From Chersky-840 sp963848335 (GTDB lineage Bacteria > Actinomycetota > Acidimicrobiia > Acidimicrobiales > UBA8190): a stretch of DNA of 64,000 nucleotides. The translations under genes were made by a program, and so were the position numbers. The stretch covers positions 1,054,001 to 1,118,000 of the forward strand of contig CAWKDD010000001.1 in the NCBI GenBank assembly GCA_963848335.1, written 5' to 3'. Below, piece after piece: positions 34,704-43,089 of the stretch; positions within the stretch are counted from its first letter, which is position 1; each line of letters starts with the position of its first letter. Under the pieces are notes generated by a model. It did not search any database. It saw nothing but the letters and a program-made list of their open reading frames with translations, and was not told the DNA's origin.

Positions 34704-36929
34704 ATGCCCATCGGCATCGGGGAGGATCACGAGGAGCTGCGCCGCACCGTGCGCCGGTGGCTCGAGACGCGCTGTCCTCCCGAGGTGCCGCGCGCCCTGC
34801 TCGACGCCGAGGTCGAGACCATGCCGCCGTTCTGGGACGAGCTGGTGGGCCAGGGATGGCTGGGCATCCACGTGCCCGAGGAGTACGGCGGCCAGGGCTT
34901 CGGCCTGCTCGAGCTGGCCGTCGTGGTGGAGGAGATGGCCCGGGCCCTCGTGCCCGGGCCGGCGCTGCCCACCATGCTCGCCGCGGCCGTCGTGGTGGCC
35001 GGGGCCGACGACGCCCAGAGAAAGGCCCTGTTGGCCTCCATGGTCGACGGCACCGCCCCCACCGCCGTGGCCCTGCCCGGGTCCGGGGCCTTCGAGGGCA
35101 CCCGCGCCGGCGACGGCTCTCTGCACGTGACGGGCGAGGTCGGCCCCGTGCTCGGCGCCGGGCTGGCCACGCGGCTGCTCGGACCGGTGTCGGTGCCCGC
35201 TGTGGCCGGCGCCGCCACCGTGGTGTGGTGCGTGCTCGACGTCGACGGCACCGAGGTCACCGCGGGCGTGCAGGCCAGCCTCGACCCCACCCGGCGGGTG
35301 GGAACGGTGCGCACCGGGGGCACCGTCGTGGTCCCCGAGCGCCAGCTCCCGGCGGTGTCCGACGCCTTGGTTCGGGACCTGGCGCTCGTGCTCGCCGCCG
35401 CCGAGTGTTCCGGAGGGGGGCGCTGGTGTCTCGACACGGGCGCCGCCTACGCCGTCGAACGCCGTCAGTTCGGCCGCCCCATCGGCCAGTTCCAGGCCGT
35501 GAAGCACCGCCTGGCCGACATGCTCGTGTCGGTGGAGCAGGTGACGGCGCTGGCCTGGGACGCCGCCCAGTCCGCCGACGCCGGCGACCCCGACCAGGCC
35601 CGGCTGTCGGCTGTGCTGGCCGGGGCCCTCGCCCTCGACGCCTACGCCGAGTGCGCCAAAGGCTGCATCCAGGTCCTGGGGGGCATGGGCTTCACCTGGG
35701 AGCACGACGCCCACCTGCACCTGCGCCGGGCCCTGTCGCTGCGGCAGCTGGTGGGGCCGCCCCGCGCCCTGAGGGTGGAGGCCACGCGCTCGGCCCTCGA
35801 AGGCAGCCGGCGGCGGCTCGTCCTCGACCTCCCTGAGGACGCCGAGAGCGTCCGGGAGCAGGTCCGCGCCCTGGTGGCCGAGGTGGCCGCCGCCCCGGAC
35901 CACGGCGAGCGGCGCCGGCGCCTGGTGGAGTCGGGGCTGCTCACGCCGCACTGGCCCGCGCCCTGGGGCCGGGGGTCGGGCCCCGTGGAGCAGCTGGTCA
36001 TCGACGAGGAGCTGGCCGCGGCGCACGTGCACCGGCCGCACCTGGCCGTCGGCGCCTGGGCCCTGCCCACCATCATCGCCCACGGCACCGCCGAGCAGCA
36101 GGAGCGCTGGGTCGGGCCCACCCTGCGGGGCGAGCTCGTGTGGTGCCAGCTCTTCAGCGAGCCCGGCGCCGGCAGCGATCTCGCCGCCCTCTCCACCCGC
36201 GCCACGCGTGTCGAGGGAGGTTGGGTCCTCAACGGGCAGAAGGTGTGGACCTCGATCGCCATGCGCGCCGACTGGGGGATCTGCCTGGCGCGCAGCGACC
36301 CCGACGCGTCCAAGCACGAGGGCATCACGTACTTCATCGTCGACATGCACAGCCAGGGCATCGAAGTGCGGCCCCTGCGGGAGATCACCGGCGCGGCCAT
36401 GTTCAACGAGGTGTTCTTCACCGACGTCTTCGTTCCCGACGACTGCGTGGTGGGCGCGGTGAACGGGGGATGGCGCCTGGCGCGCACCACGCTCGCCAAC
36501 GAGCGGGTGTCGATGGCTTCCGGCGCCACCTGGGGCTTCGGGATCGAGGGGATCCTGAAGGCCATCTTGGCCGGCGGGCCCGAGGACCCCGTGGTCCTCG
36601 ACGGCGTCGGGGAGCTGCTGGCCGAGGCGCAGTCGCTGGCCCTGCTCGGGGCCCGGACCACGCTCCGGTCCGTGTCGGGCGTCGAGCCCGGTCCCGAGGC
36701 CAGCGTGCGCAAGCTGCTCGGGGCCGAGCACGAGCAGCGCCTCCAGGAGTTCGGGCTCATGCTGCTCGGTGCCCGGGGCGCCACCACCGAGGACGACGCC
36801 GGCCGGTGGAGCCAGGGCTTCCTCTCGGCCCGGTGCCTGACCATCGCGGGGGGCACGAGCGAGGTGCAACGCAACGTCATCGGCGAGCGCATCCTGGGGC
36901 TGCCGCGCGATCCGGAGCCCGGGAACTGA
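34704..36929 (+). CDS. Fused two-domain acyl-CoA dehydrogenase (FadE)
   Basis: The protein has 741 residues, about twice a normal acyl-CoA dehydrogenase, with ATG after GGGGAGAG. The N-terminal half has EDHEELRRTVRRWLETRCPP, IHVPEEYGGQGFGLLELAVV and AAAYAVERRQFGRPIGQFQA. The C-terminal half starts near residue 385 and has the flavin-binding signature QLFSEPGAGSDLAALSTRAT, then WVLNGQKVWTS, ITYFIVDMHSQGIEVRPLRE and CLTIAGGTSEVQRNVIGERI. Two tandem halves mimic the alpha2-beta2 enzymes of steroid and lipid degradation encoded by paired fadE genes. The catalytic base cannot be assigned with confidence. Confidence 0.9.
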   Translation: MPIGIGEDHEELRRTVRRWLETRCPPEVPRALLDAEVETMPPFWDELVGQGWLGIHVPEEYGGQGFGLLELAVVVEEMARALVPGPALPTMLAAAVVVAGADDAQRKALLASMVDGTAPTAVALPGSGAFEGTRAGDGSLHVTGEVGPVLGAGLATRLLGPVSVPAVAGAATVVWCVLDVDGTEVTAGVQASLDPTRRVGTVRTGGTVVVPERQLPAVSDALVRDLALVLAAAECSGGGRWCLDTGAAYAVERRQFGRPIGQFQAVKHRLADMLVSVEQVTALAWDAAQSADAGDPDQARLSAVLAGALALDAYAECAKGCIQVLGGMGFTWEHDAHLHLRRALSLRQLVGPPRALRVEATRSALEGSRRRLVLDLPEDAESVREQVRALVAEVAAAPDHGERRRRLVESGLLTPHWPAPWGRGSGPVEQLVIDEELAAAHVHRPHLAVGAWALPTIIAHGTAEQQERWVGPTLRGELVWCQLFSEPGAGSDLAALSTRATRVEGGWVLNGQKVWTSIAMRADWGICLARSDPDASKHEGITYFIVDMHSQGIEVRPLREITGAAMFNEVFFTDVFVPDDCVVGAVNGGWRLARTTLANERVSMASGATWGFGIEGILKAILAGGPEDPVVLDGVGELLAEAQSLALLGARTTLRSVSGVEPGPEASVRKLLGAEHEQRLQEFGLMLLGARGATTEDDAGRWSQGFLSARCLTIAGGTSEVQRNVIGERILGLPRDPEPGN

Positions 36930-37024
36930 GCCCGTCGGGCCCGAGCCGACGGTTTGACAGGGCCCGAAGACCACGCCCAAGCTGCGGCGGCCAGGGAGAC
37001 GGGGCCGGGGAGAAGGGGATCGAC

Positions 37025-37456
37025 ATGGCTGAGGCCAAGCGGTATTTCGAGGACGTCAAGGAGGGTGACGAGGCTCCCGCCACGCACCACACCCTGACCC
37101 GGACCGACCTCGTGCGCTACGCGGGTGCGTCGGGCGACTACAACCCCATGCACCACGACGAGATCCTGGCCACCGCGGCCGGCCAGCCCAGTGTGTTCGG
37201 CCACGGCATGTTCTCGATGGGCCTGCTCGCCACCGCCCTCACCGACTACGTGGGGCCCGGCAACCTGACGCACTACAAGGTGCGCTTCTCCCGCCAGACC
37301 TGGCCGGGGGAGGAGCTCTCCACCCGGATCGTGGTCACGGCCAAGCGCGTCGAGGACGGCCGCAACCTCGTCGACCTGGAGTGCAGCCTGGCCAACGGCG
37401 ACGGCGAGGTGAAGGTCGTGGGCGAGGCGACGGCGGCGCTTCCCAGCAAGGTCTGA
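37025..37456 (+). CDS. MaoC-family (R)-hydroxyacyl dehydratase (HadB-like)
   Basis: The protein has 143 residues. The hydratase-2 motif YAGASGDYNPMHHDEILATA contains the catalytic Asp and His; FGHGMFSMGLLATALTDYVG and NLTHYKVRFSRQTWPGEELS complete the hot-dog fold. It is a probable active partner for the MaoC N-terminal-type subunit at 33604. Its TGA stop lies in the first unit of an 18-bp repeat array. Confidence 0.9.
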   Translation: MAEAKRYFEDVKEGDEAPATHHTLTRTDLVRYAGASGDYNPMHHDEILATAAGQPSVFGHGMFSMGLLATALTDYVGPGNLTHYKVRFSRQTWPGEELSTRIVVTAKRVEDGRNLVDLECSLANGDGEVKVVGEATAALPSKV

Positions 37457-37557
37457 TCTGCTAGCAGGGTCTGATCACCTGGCAGGGTCTGATCAGCTGG
37501 CAGGGTCTGATCAGCTGGCAGGGTCTGATCAGCTAGCAGGGTCTGACCAGCCGGGGC
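37450..37557 (+). repeat. Six 18-bp tandem repeats starting at the MaoC stop codon
   Basis: The consensus GGTCTGATCAGCTGGCAG occurs in six consecutive units at 37450, 37468, 37486, 37504, 37522 and 37540. The middle copies are identical and the outer ones diverged. The first contains the gene's GTC TGA end, so every in-frame copy repeats the stop codon. Each central unit contains the palindrome TGATCA. Confidence 0.9.
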
Positions 37558-37565
37558 CCGGCGCC

Positions 37566-37600
37566 AGGCACTCCTTCCCCGTCACGAGGAAGGAGTGCCT
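37566..37600. terminator. Strong hairpin between convergent genes (bidirectional terminator)
   Basis: AGGCACTCCTTCC and GGAAGGAGTGCCT form a perfect 13-pair stem with a nine-base loop. It sits between the convergent MaoC gene and the lipoprotein gene, six bases before the latter's stop. There is no long T-run, as expected for GC-rich actinobacteria. Confidence 0.85.
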
Positions 37601-37606
37601 TGGAGC

Positions 37607-38158
37607 TCAGCAGCCCGGTGGGGTGCCCGTCTTGCCCTCGGCCGTGTAGAAGAGGCCGAGCAGCGTGCAGATGGTGGTCTTGGCCACCAGCCACTTGCCT
37701 CCGCTGAGGACGGTGTAGCCCGTGTTCCCCGGCAGGATCGCCGTTCCTCCGGTGCCGAGGATGTCGTACTTCACCTTGGCACACGGGCTCGGCAGCTTCT
37801 GCTTGGTGCAGTCCGCGCTGCTCAGGAAGTCGACACTGTCCACGTTGGCGCCGTCCGACGCGCTCGACTCCGACGACGCCAGGGCCTGGCCCATGGCGGC
37901 CTTGAGCGAGGCGCCGTTCTGGATGACGGCCTCCTTGGAGGCGAGGGTCCCCGAAGAGAAGTGGAACAAGGTGTCGTAGGCGTTGGAGATGTCGGTCTTG
38001 GCCTGGGGCTTGCTGAAGGTCGGGGTGGAGCTCCCGCCGCAAGCCGCCGCGGTGAGGGCGAGCGCCACCATCACGGTCAGGACCACGACGTGCGGGGCCC
38101 GCCGCGTATGGTGCCGTCCCTCGCCGATGATCCCGCCTCCGTCTCGTCCGAACATCAT
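37607..38158 (-). CDS. Putative lipoprotein
   Basis: About 183 residues from an ATG at 38158 (MMFGRDGG) with GGAGGGGGAG upstream. The signal peptide VVVLTVMVALALTAAACGGS has a clear lipobox (TAAAC), so the Cys would be lipidated and the protein anchored outside the membrane. The mature part (residues 60 to 183) has ISNAYDTLFHFSSGTLASKE and KVKYDILGTGGTAILPGNTG with two paired cysteines near the middle (SADCTKQKLPSPCAK). Low-complexity SSESSAS occurs. No named family. Confidence 0.8.
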   Translation of the reverse strand: MMFGRDGGGIIGEGRHHTRRAPHVVVLTVMVALALTAAACGGSSTPTFSKPQAKTDISNAYDTLFHFSSGTLASKEAVIQNGASLKAAMGQALASSESSASDGANVDSVDFLSSADCTKQKLPSPCAKVKYDILGTGGTAILPGNTGYTVLSGGKWLVAKTTICTLLGLFYTAEGKTGTPPGC

Positions 38159-38245
38159 GTGGGTCTCCCCCTCCATCTCGGTGTGCCGCTCCCGTCGGGC
38201 TGCCAGAGGATATCTGTATCGCCGCCGTCGCACCTGACATTCTCG

Positions 38246-39121
38246 TCAGGGACCGGGATCGCCCTCCTTGCGCCGCCGGAGCTCCTCCGCCCCGCGCAGG
38301 GCCTCGGCGATGTCGGCCTCGGAGGCGGTGACTCCGAACACCGACGGCGGGACGACCCGGAGCACTCCCGACAGGGCCGCCTGGAAGGCCCCCGCTCCCC
38401 GGTACCAGGGCGGGACGAAGACCTCGAACCGGCCCCGCTCCACGGCTCCCATCACCGCCGCCGCCACCCTCGAGGCGGGGACCTGTCGGGGCCAGCGGCG
38501 CTCGTAGTCGTCCTGGCGCGTCTCGGAGGATCCGGTGTCGACCGGGCCGGGATCGATCAGGGACACGCCCACGCCGGTGCCGTGGAGCTCGAGCGCCAGC
38601 GACTGGGTGAAGCCCACCACCGCGAATTTGGTGGCCGAGTAGGCGGCCTCGCCCGGGGCCGCGAAGCGACCGGCCACCGACGCCATGTTGACGATGTGGC
38701 CCCGCCCCCGCTCCAGCATGCCGGGGAGCAGCGCTTTGGTGGCGTACATGGTGCCCAGGTAGTTGATGGCCATGACCCGCTCGATGGCCTCGACGGGCAG
38801 TGACAGCACCGGGCCGGCGCAGCCCAGCCCGGCGTTGTTCACGAGGATGTCGGGGGGACCGAGCACGCCACCGAGCTCGGCGAGCGCACCGTCGAGCTCG
38901 GCGCGGTCGGCGACGTCGGCCACGGCCACGGCGCCCACGTCGCTTCCGCCCAGCGCCTGCAGGGTCGACTGCAAGGCGGCGCCGTCCCGGGCGATGAGCC
39001 CGACCCTGGCCCCGCGGGCCACGGCGTGCTCGGCGATGGCCCGGCCGATCCCCCGGGACCCCCCGGTCACCACGGCCACGGACCCCTGCCATCTGACCGT
39101 GCCACGGCGCATGAGGACCAC
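38246..39121 (-). CDS. Short-chain dehydrogenase/reductase
   Basis: The protein has 291 residues. Classical SDR: VAVVTGGSRGIGRAIAEHAV cofactor loop, LVNNAGLGCAGPV, MASVAGRFAAPGEAAYSATK with the catalytic Ser, Tyr and Lys (YSATK), and SLIDPGPVDTGSSETRQ. The basic residue after the first strand (LIARDG) suggests NADP(H). The C-terminal 60 residues, with FEVFVPPWYRGAGAFQAALS, are like those of SDRs that act on fatty or steroid substrates. Divergent in order from nothing upstream except a repeat array. Confidence 0.88.
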   Translation of the reverse strand: MVLMRRGTVRWQGSVAVVTGGSRGIGRAIAEHAVARGARVGLIARDGAALQSTLQALGGSDVGAVAVADVADRAELDGALAELGGVLGPPDILVNNAGLGCAGPVLSLPVEAIERVMAINYLGTMYATKALLPGMLERGRGHIVNMASVAGRFAAPGEAAYSATKFAVVGFTQSLALELHGTGVGVSLIDPGPVDTGSSETRQDDYERRWPRQVPASRVAAAVMGAVERGRFEVFVPPWYRGAGAFQAALSGVLRVVPPSVFGVTASEADIAEALRGAEELRRRKEGDPGP

Positions 39122-39189
39122 GGTACTCAGGGGGGCCCTGCGGCGAGTGGTGCCGTCCCCGGGCGCTGGCCTCGGGCTCGGAGTCCACT

Positions 39190-39279
39190 CAGAAGGTGGA
39201 CCCTCAGAAGACCGACCCTCAGAAGGTGGACTCTGAGAAGGTGGACCCTGAGAAGGTGGACCCTCAGAAGGTGAAGGGG
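39190..39279. repeat. Six 15-bp tandem repeats at the 3' end of an SDR gene
   Basis: The consensus CAGAAGGTGGACCCT occurs in six imperfect units between 39190 and 39279. Read on the minus strand each unit is AGGGTCCACCTTCTG. The stop codon of the SDR gene that ends at 39264 (ACC TTC TGA) is built from the unit. The array lies between two same-strand SDR genes. Confidence 0.85.
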
Positions 39280-40166
39280 GGAAGTCCCGAGGCGCGCGTG
39301 GCGAAGAGCGTCGACTTGTTGTCGGCCAGCTCCTTAGGTGTCCAGGGCGAGTCGCGCTTGACCTGTCCGGCGGGCTGCCAGCCCTGCATCACCCACACGG
39401 ACCCGCCGTAGACCACGAAGTTCTGGCCGTTCACGTCGGCGGCCTCGTCCGAGGCGAGGAAGGCCACGAGCGGCGCCACGTTCTCCGGTGCGAAGGCGTC
39501 GAACTTGCCTTCCTCGGCCTTGGCCATGTCGCCGAAGAGGTCCTCGGTCATGCGGGTCCGGGCCCGGGGCGAGATGGCGTTCACCGTCACGCCGTAGCGT
39601 TCGAGCTCGCGGCCCAAGATGATGGTCATGGCCGCGATGCCGGCTTTGGCCGCTCCGTAGTTGGCCTGCCCGGCGTTTCCGAACAGCCCCGCCTCCGATG
39701 CCGTGTTGATGATCCGGCCCGAGACGTCCTCGCCGGCCTTGGCGCGGTTGCGCCAGTGGATCGCCGCGAAGTGCGACAGGGCGAAGTGGCCCTTCAGGTG
39801 GACGCGGATGACGTCGTCCCAGTCGGACTCGTCCATGTTGAAGCACATCTTGTCCCTGAGGATGCCGGCGTTGTTGACGAGGATGTCGAGCTGTCCCCAC
39901 GCGTCGACGGCCTGGGCCACCAGAGCCTCGGCTCCGGCCCACGAGCTCACGTCGCTGCTGTTGAGCAGAGCATCGCCGCCGCCGGCCTTGATGTCCTGAA
40001 CGGTCTGCTCGGCGGGGTGCGCGTCCTCGCCCTCGCCCGCCCGTGAGGCACCCACGTCGTTGACGATGACCTTGGCACCCTCGGCCGCCAGCAAGAGGGC
40101 CTCTTCGCGCCCGATGCCCCGTCCGGCGCCGCTGACGATGGCCGTCTTCCCTTCGAGCATGCCCAT
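39264..40166 (-). CDS. Short-chain dehydrogenase, 3-oxoacyl reductase-like
   Basis: About 300 residues from ATG 40166, preceded by GGAGGACG. KTAIVSGAGRGIGREEALLL is the NAD(P) loop, DILVNNAGILRDKMCFNMDE follows, and INTASEAGLFGNAGQANYGA then AKAGIAAMTI holds Ser, Tyr and Lys. The acidic VIVNDVGASRAGEGEDAH segment and the length resemble the dehydrogenase domain of peroxisomal multifunctional enzymes (HSD17B4-like) and mycobacterial FabG4-type proteins. It fits a beta-oxidation step with the MaoC hydratases nearby. The C-terminus PPFTF is encoded by repeat-unit DNA. Confidence 0.88.
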   Translation of the reverse strand: MGMLEGKTAIVSGAGRGIGREEALLLAAEGAKVIVNDVGASRAGEGEDAHPAEQTVQDIKAGGGDALLNSSDVSSWAGAEALVAQAVDAWGQLDILVNNAGILRDKMCFNMDESDWDDVIRVHLKGHFALSHFAAIHWRNRAKAGEDVSGRIINTASEAGLFGNAGQANYGAAKAGIAAMTIILGRELERYGVTVNAISPRARTRMTEDLFGDMAKAEEGKFDAFAPENVAPLVAFLASDEAADVNGQNFVVYGGSVWVMQGWQPAGQVKRDSPWTPKELADNKSTLFATRASGLPPFTF

Positions 40167-40370
40167 GAGAACGTCCTCCTGCTTCTGCTGCTTCTGCTTC
40201 ACAGCCTCGTGCCCGGCGCCCGCCGCCGTCCCGCGCCACGTTGACGTCGGATCTGGAACCCGGGCAGCATGGCCGATGGCGCGCGCCAGGGTCAACATGG
40301 ACCCCGAGCGTGAGGCGCCGCCTCCGGGCACGAGCGTCACCACGGTCCAGACAGCGAACGAGGCACAGAC

Positions 40371-40781
40371 ATGGCGAAGACCCGCTTCGATCTCCCCACT
40401 CCCGACGACTTCACCCGGCCGTGGTGGGACGCGGTGGCCGAGGGCCGTCTGCTGCTCATGCGCTGCTCCACCTGCGGCCAGGCCCACTACTACCCCCGGC
40501 CCTTCTGCCCCCGGTGCGGGGCCGACACGGTGTCGTGGGAGGAGGCCAGCGGGGACGCCACGCTCTACACCTGGTCGGTCGTGTACCAGAACGACCTGCC
40601 GCCGTTCAACGAGCGGGTGCCCTACGTCGCGGCGGTCGTGGACCTGGCCGAGGGGCCGCGGATGATGACCAACGTGGTGGGGTGCGAGATCGACGACCTG
40701 GCGGTGGGCATGGCGTTGCGCGTGGACTTCACCGACATCGGGGACGACTACCACGTCCCCAACTTCCGTCCCGCCGCGTAG
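40371..40781 (+). CDS. Zinc-ribbon and OB-fold protein (DUF35 family)
   Basis: The protein has 136 residues. The N-terminal rubredoxin-like ribbon is CSTCGQAHYYPRPFCPRCG, followed by an OB fold: SGDATLYTWSVVYQNDLPPF, VPYVAAVVDLAEGPRMMTNV. Such proteins act with thiolases or acyl-CoA modifying enzymes, including steroid side-chain aldolase complexes. No thiolase gene is in the window. Divergent from the SDR at 39264 and followed by another SDR gene. Confidence 0.88.
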   Translation: MAKTRFDLPTPDDFTRPWWDAVAEGRLLLMRCSTCGQAHYYPRPFCPRCGADTVSWEEASGDATLYTWSVVYQNDLPPFNERVPYVAAVVDLAEGPRMMTNVVGCEIDDLAVGMALRVDFTDIGDDYHVPNFRPAA

Positions 40782-40794
40782 TCCGGCCCTCGTC

Positions 40795-41550
40795 GTGGAC
40801 CGATCGGAGGGGAGGGTCGCCCTCGTCACCGGTGGCAGCCGGGGCATCGGCCGGGCCTGCGCGCTGGCCCTGGCCGGCGACGGCTTCGACGTGGCGGTGA
40901 ACTACCGCCGCGACGAGGACGCCGCCACCGACACCGTGCGCGCCGTCGAGACGCTGGGCCGTCGCGCCCGGCCCTATCGGGCGTCGGTCGAGTTCGCCGA
41001 GGAGGACGAGGCCATGGTGGCGGCGGTGCTCGAGGACTTCGGCTCCCTCGACACACTGGTGCACTCGGCGGGCATCGCCAGTCGCGGCCACACCGTGGTC
41101 GACACCGACCCGGCCGAGCTCGAGCGCGTCGTCGCCGTCCACGCCCTGGGGGCGCACCATCTTTGCCGGCTGGCCGTGCCCGCCATGCGGACACGGCCTC
41201 GGGGAGACGTGGTCTTCGTGTCGAGCGTGGCCGCTCGGATGTTGGCGCCCAACAGCTCCCCCTACAACATGGCCAAGGCGGCCCTCGAGGCGCTGGCCAT
41301 GACGCTGGCCAAGGAGGAGCGGCGCCACCGCATCCACGTCAACGTGGTGGCGCCGGGCCTGGTCGTCACCGAGATGGGCCGGCGGCTGGTGCGGGCCATG
41401 GGGGTGGAGGACATCTCCACCATGGACGCCGCGGCCCCCTTCGGCCGGGTGTGCCGCCCCGAGGACGTGGCCGCCGTGGTGCGGTTCCTGTGCTCGGAGC
41501 AGGCCGGGTACGTCACCGGGCAGGTCATCGCCGTCGACGGGGGAGGCTGA
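40795..41550 (+). CDS. SDR-family oxidoreductase (FabG-like)
   Basis: The protein has 251 residues from GTG. VALVTGGSRGIGRACALALA, AVNYRRDEDAATDTVRAV for NADP preference, VHSAGIASRGHTVV, FVSSVAARMLAPNSSPYNMA then KAALEALAMT with Ser, Tyr and Lys, and ending YVTGQVIAVDGGG. This last is the standard FabG C-terminus. It likely forms a two-gene unit with the OB-fold protein 13 bases upstream. Confidence 0.9.
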   Translation: MDRSEGRVALVTGGSRGIGRACALALAGDGFDVAVNYRRDEDAATDTVRAVETLGRRARPYRASVEFAEEDEAMVAAVLEDFGSLDTLVHSAGIASRGHTVVDTDPAELERVVAVHALGAHHLCRLAVPAMRTRPRGDVVFVSSVAARMLAPNSSPYNMAKAALEALAMTLAKEERRHRIHVNVVAPGLVVTEMGRRLVRAMGVEDISTMDAAAPFGRVCRPEDVAAVVRFLCSEQAGYVTGQVIAVDGGG

Positions 41551-41626
41551 CGCTCCAGAGGCGGGGAGAGTCAAGGAACCTTGTCGGGGAGCCGATCCTT
41601 AGGCAGATGACCCGATCCTCAGGCCC

Positions 41627-43078
41627 GTGACCGCGTCGGGGCGGACCGCCACCTCCGCCGGTCGGCCCCCTTCCGACATCGGGCCGGCACCGGTCGCCGA
41701 CACCCCGTCGATCGGGACCACCCCGTCGATCGGGGCCGAGATCCTCTTGCTCGGGGCGTGGGCCGCCATCGGGCTCGGAGCCGCGCTCGGGGACGGCACC
41801 TATTCGCTCGACGCCGTGCTCCTCGTCACGGTGGGGACCGTCCTGCTCGTGGCGTGCGCGGCGCAGGGGCTGGCGCCGGCGCGCCACTTCGACCGCCTGG
41901 CCACGGTGGCGGCCGGGGTCGTGGTCCTCGGCGCCTGCAACGAACCCGCCGGCATCTACGGGTCGGGGACGGCGCTGACGGTGAGCCGCGTCCTCACCAG
42001 TACGGCCGCGGTGGTGGTGGCGGGGTGGCTCGTGGCCGGGCTCCCCCTGCGCCGCCTGGTCGCCTACGGCGCCATCGCCGCCATGGTGGGGGCCGGGGTG
42101 GCCATGATCGTGTCGAGCCCCCGGCCCGCCATCGACGACTGGTACATGCTCCAGGCCGCTGGGAGCGGGCTGTCGCACGGCCACGACATCTACACGCTGC
42201 GCTGGACGAGCGGCATCAAGGGGGAGTTCTCCAACGGTTTCGCCTATCTCCCCGGGACCGCGCTGTGGGTGTGGCCCTTCCACGCCCTGTTCGGGGACGT
42301 GCGCTACGGGGTCCTCGCCGCCATGGCGGTGACGGCGCTCGTGCTGGCCCGGGTCCGCCGCGACTCGCCCGTGGTGCTCCTGGGCGCATTCGTACTGCTG
42401 TATCCCAAGGCCATGTTCGGGCTCGAGCAGTCGTGGATCGACCCCCTCGTGCTCATGGCGGTGTGCGTCGCCGCCTACGCGGTGGTGCGGGGGAGACACG
42501 GGTGGGCCGTGGTCGCCTTCGCCCTGTGCCTGTGCACCAAACAGACGGCCTGGCTGATGCTGCCTCTGGCCTGCTTCTGGAAGGACTTCGGGTGGCGCCG
42601 CGCCGGCTTGTCGGCCGGGGCGGCGCTGTCGGTCACCGTGCCCTGGGTCCTCGCCGCCCCGCACGCCTTCTACCGGGGGGCGGTGTCCTACAACCTCTTC
42701 CTTCCTGCCCGGCTCGACTCGCTGTCTCTCTACACCACGGCCCTGGTGCACGGGTGGGGCCCGGGGCTCACCCCGCTGGTGGTGGCGACCCTGGGTGCCA
42801 TGGCGCTCGTGGTGTGGCGCCTGCCCCACGACACCTACGGGTTCCTGCTCGGCTCGGCCGTGGTCATGGCGGCGTTCAACCTGGCCAACAAGCAGTCATT
42901 CTTCAACGAATGGGCGCTGACCGCCGGCCTCGTCCTGGCGGCCTTGGTCTTCGGGCCGGCCGCCACGCCCCGGGTGGCCGTCACGTCGGAGACGGAGTCT
43001 GCCCTCACGCGGCAGAGCTCGTCAGCTCGTAGACGGGGACGCCGTCAGGTCGTAGACCGGGACGCCGTCAGGTCGTAG
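41627..43078 (+). CDS. Integral membrane glycosyltransferase-like protein (GT87/DUF2029-like)
   Basis: The protein has 483 residues with about eleven hydrophobic helices, starting AEILLLGAWAAIGLGAALGD. A conserved-looking loop after helix five (SSPRPAIDDWYMLQAAGSGL) contains the acidic pair expected in polyprenyl-phosphate-mannose-dependent GT-C enzymes, and AYLPGTALWVWPFHALFG and LYPKAMFGLEQSWIDPL follow. It probably transfers a sugar from a lipid carrier outside the membrane. The C-terminal SSSARRRGRRQVVDRDAVRS is encoded by tandem-repeat DNA shared with the convergent gene. Confidence 0.7.
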   Translation: MTASGRTATSAGRPPSDIGPAPVADTPSIGTTPSIGAEILLLGAWAAIGLGAALGDGTYSLDAVLLVTVGTVLLVACAAQGLAPARHFDRLATVAAGVVVLGACNEPAGIYGSGTALTVSRVLTSTAAVVVAGWLVAGLPLRRLVAYGAIAAMVGAGVAMIVSSPRPAIDDWYMLQAAGSGLSHGHDIYTLRWTSGIKGEFSNGFAYLPGTALWVWPFHALFGDVRYGVLAAMAVTALVLARVRRDSPVVLLGAFVLLYPKAMFGLEQSWIDPLVLMAVCVAAYAVVRGRHGWAVVAFALCLCTKQTAWLMLPLACFWKDFGWRRAGLSAGAALSVTVPWVLAAPHAFYRGAVSYNLFLPARLDSLSLYTTALVHGWGPGLTPLVVATLGAMALVVWRLPHDTYGFLLGSAVVMAAFNLANKQSFFNEWALTAGLVLAALVFGPAATPRVAVTSETESALTRQSSSARRRGRRQVVDRDAVRS

Positions 43079-43089
43079 ACGGTGACGCC
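43021..43089. repeat. Three 23-bp tandem repeats spanning the ends of two convergent genes
   Basis: GTCAGGTCGTAGACCGGGAC plus GCC recurs at 43021, 43044 and 43067 with one to three differences per copy. The unit length is not a multiple of three, so each copy shifts frame. The array encodes the C-termini of the plus-strand membrane protein and of the minus-strand transferase (GVTVYDLT read in two frames). Confidence 0.9.

Noticed and set aside
39196..39411. Plus-strand ORF encoding DPQKV repeats
   Set aside because: It is only the translation of the 15-bp repeat array, then runs antisense into an SDR gene.
37450..43089. CRISPR array
   Set aside because: The regularly spaced repeats are head-to-tail tandem units of 15 to 23 bp without unique spacers, and no cas genes are nearby.
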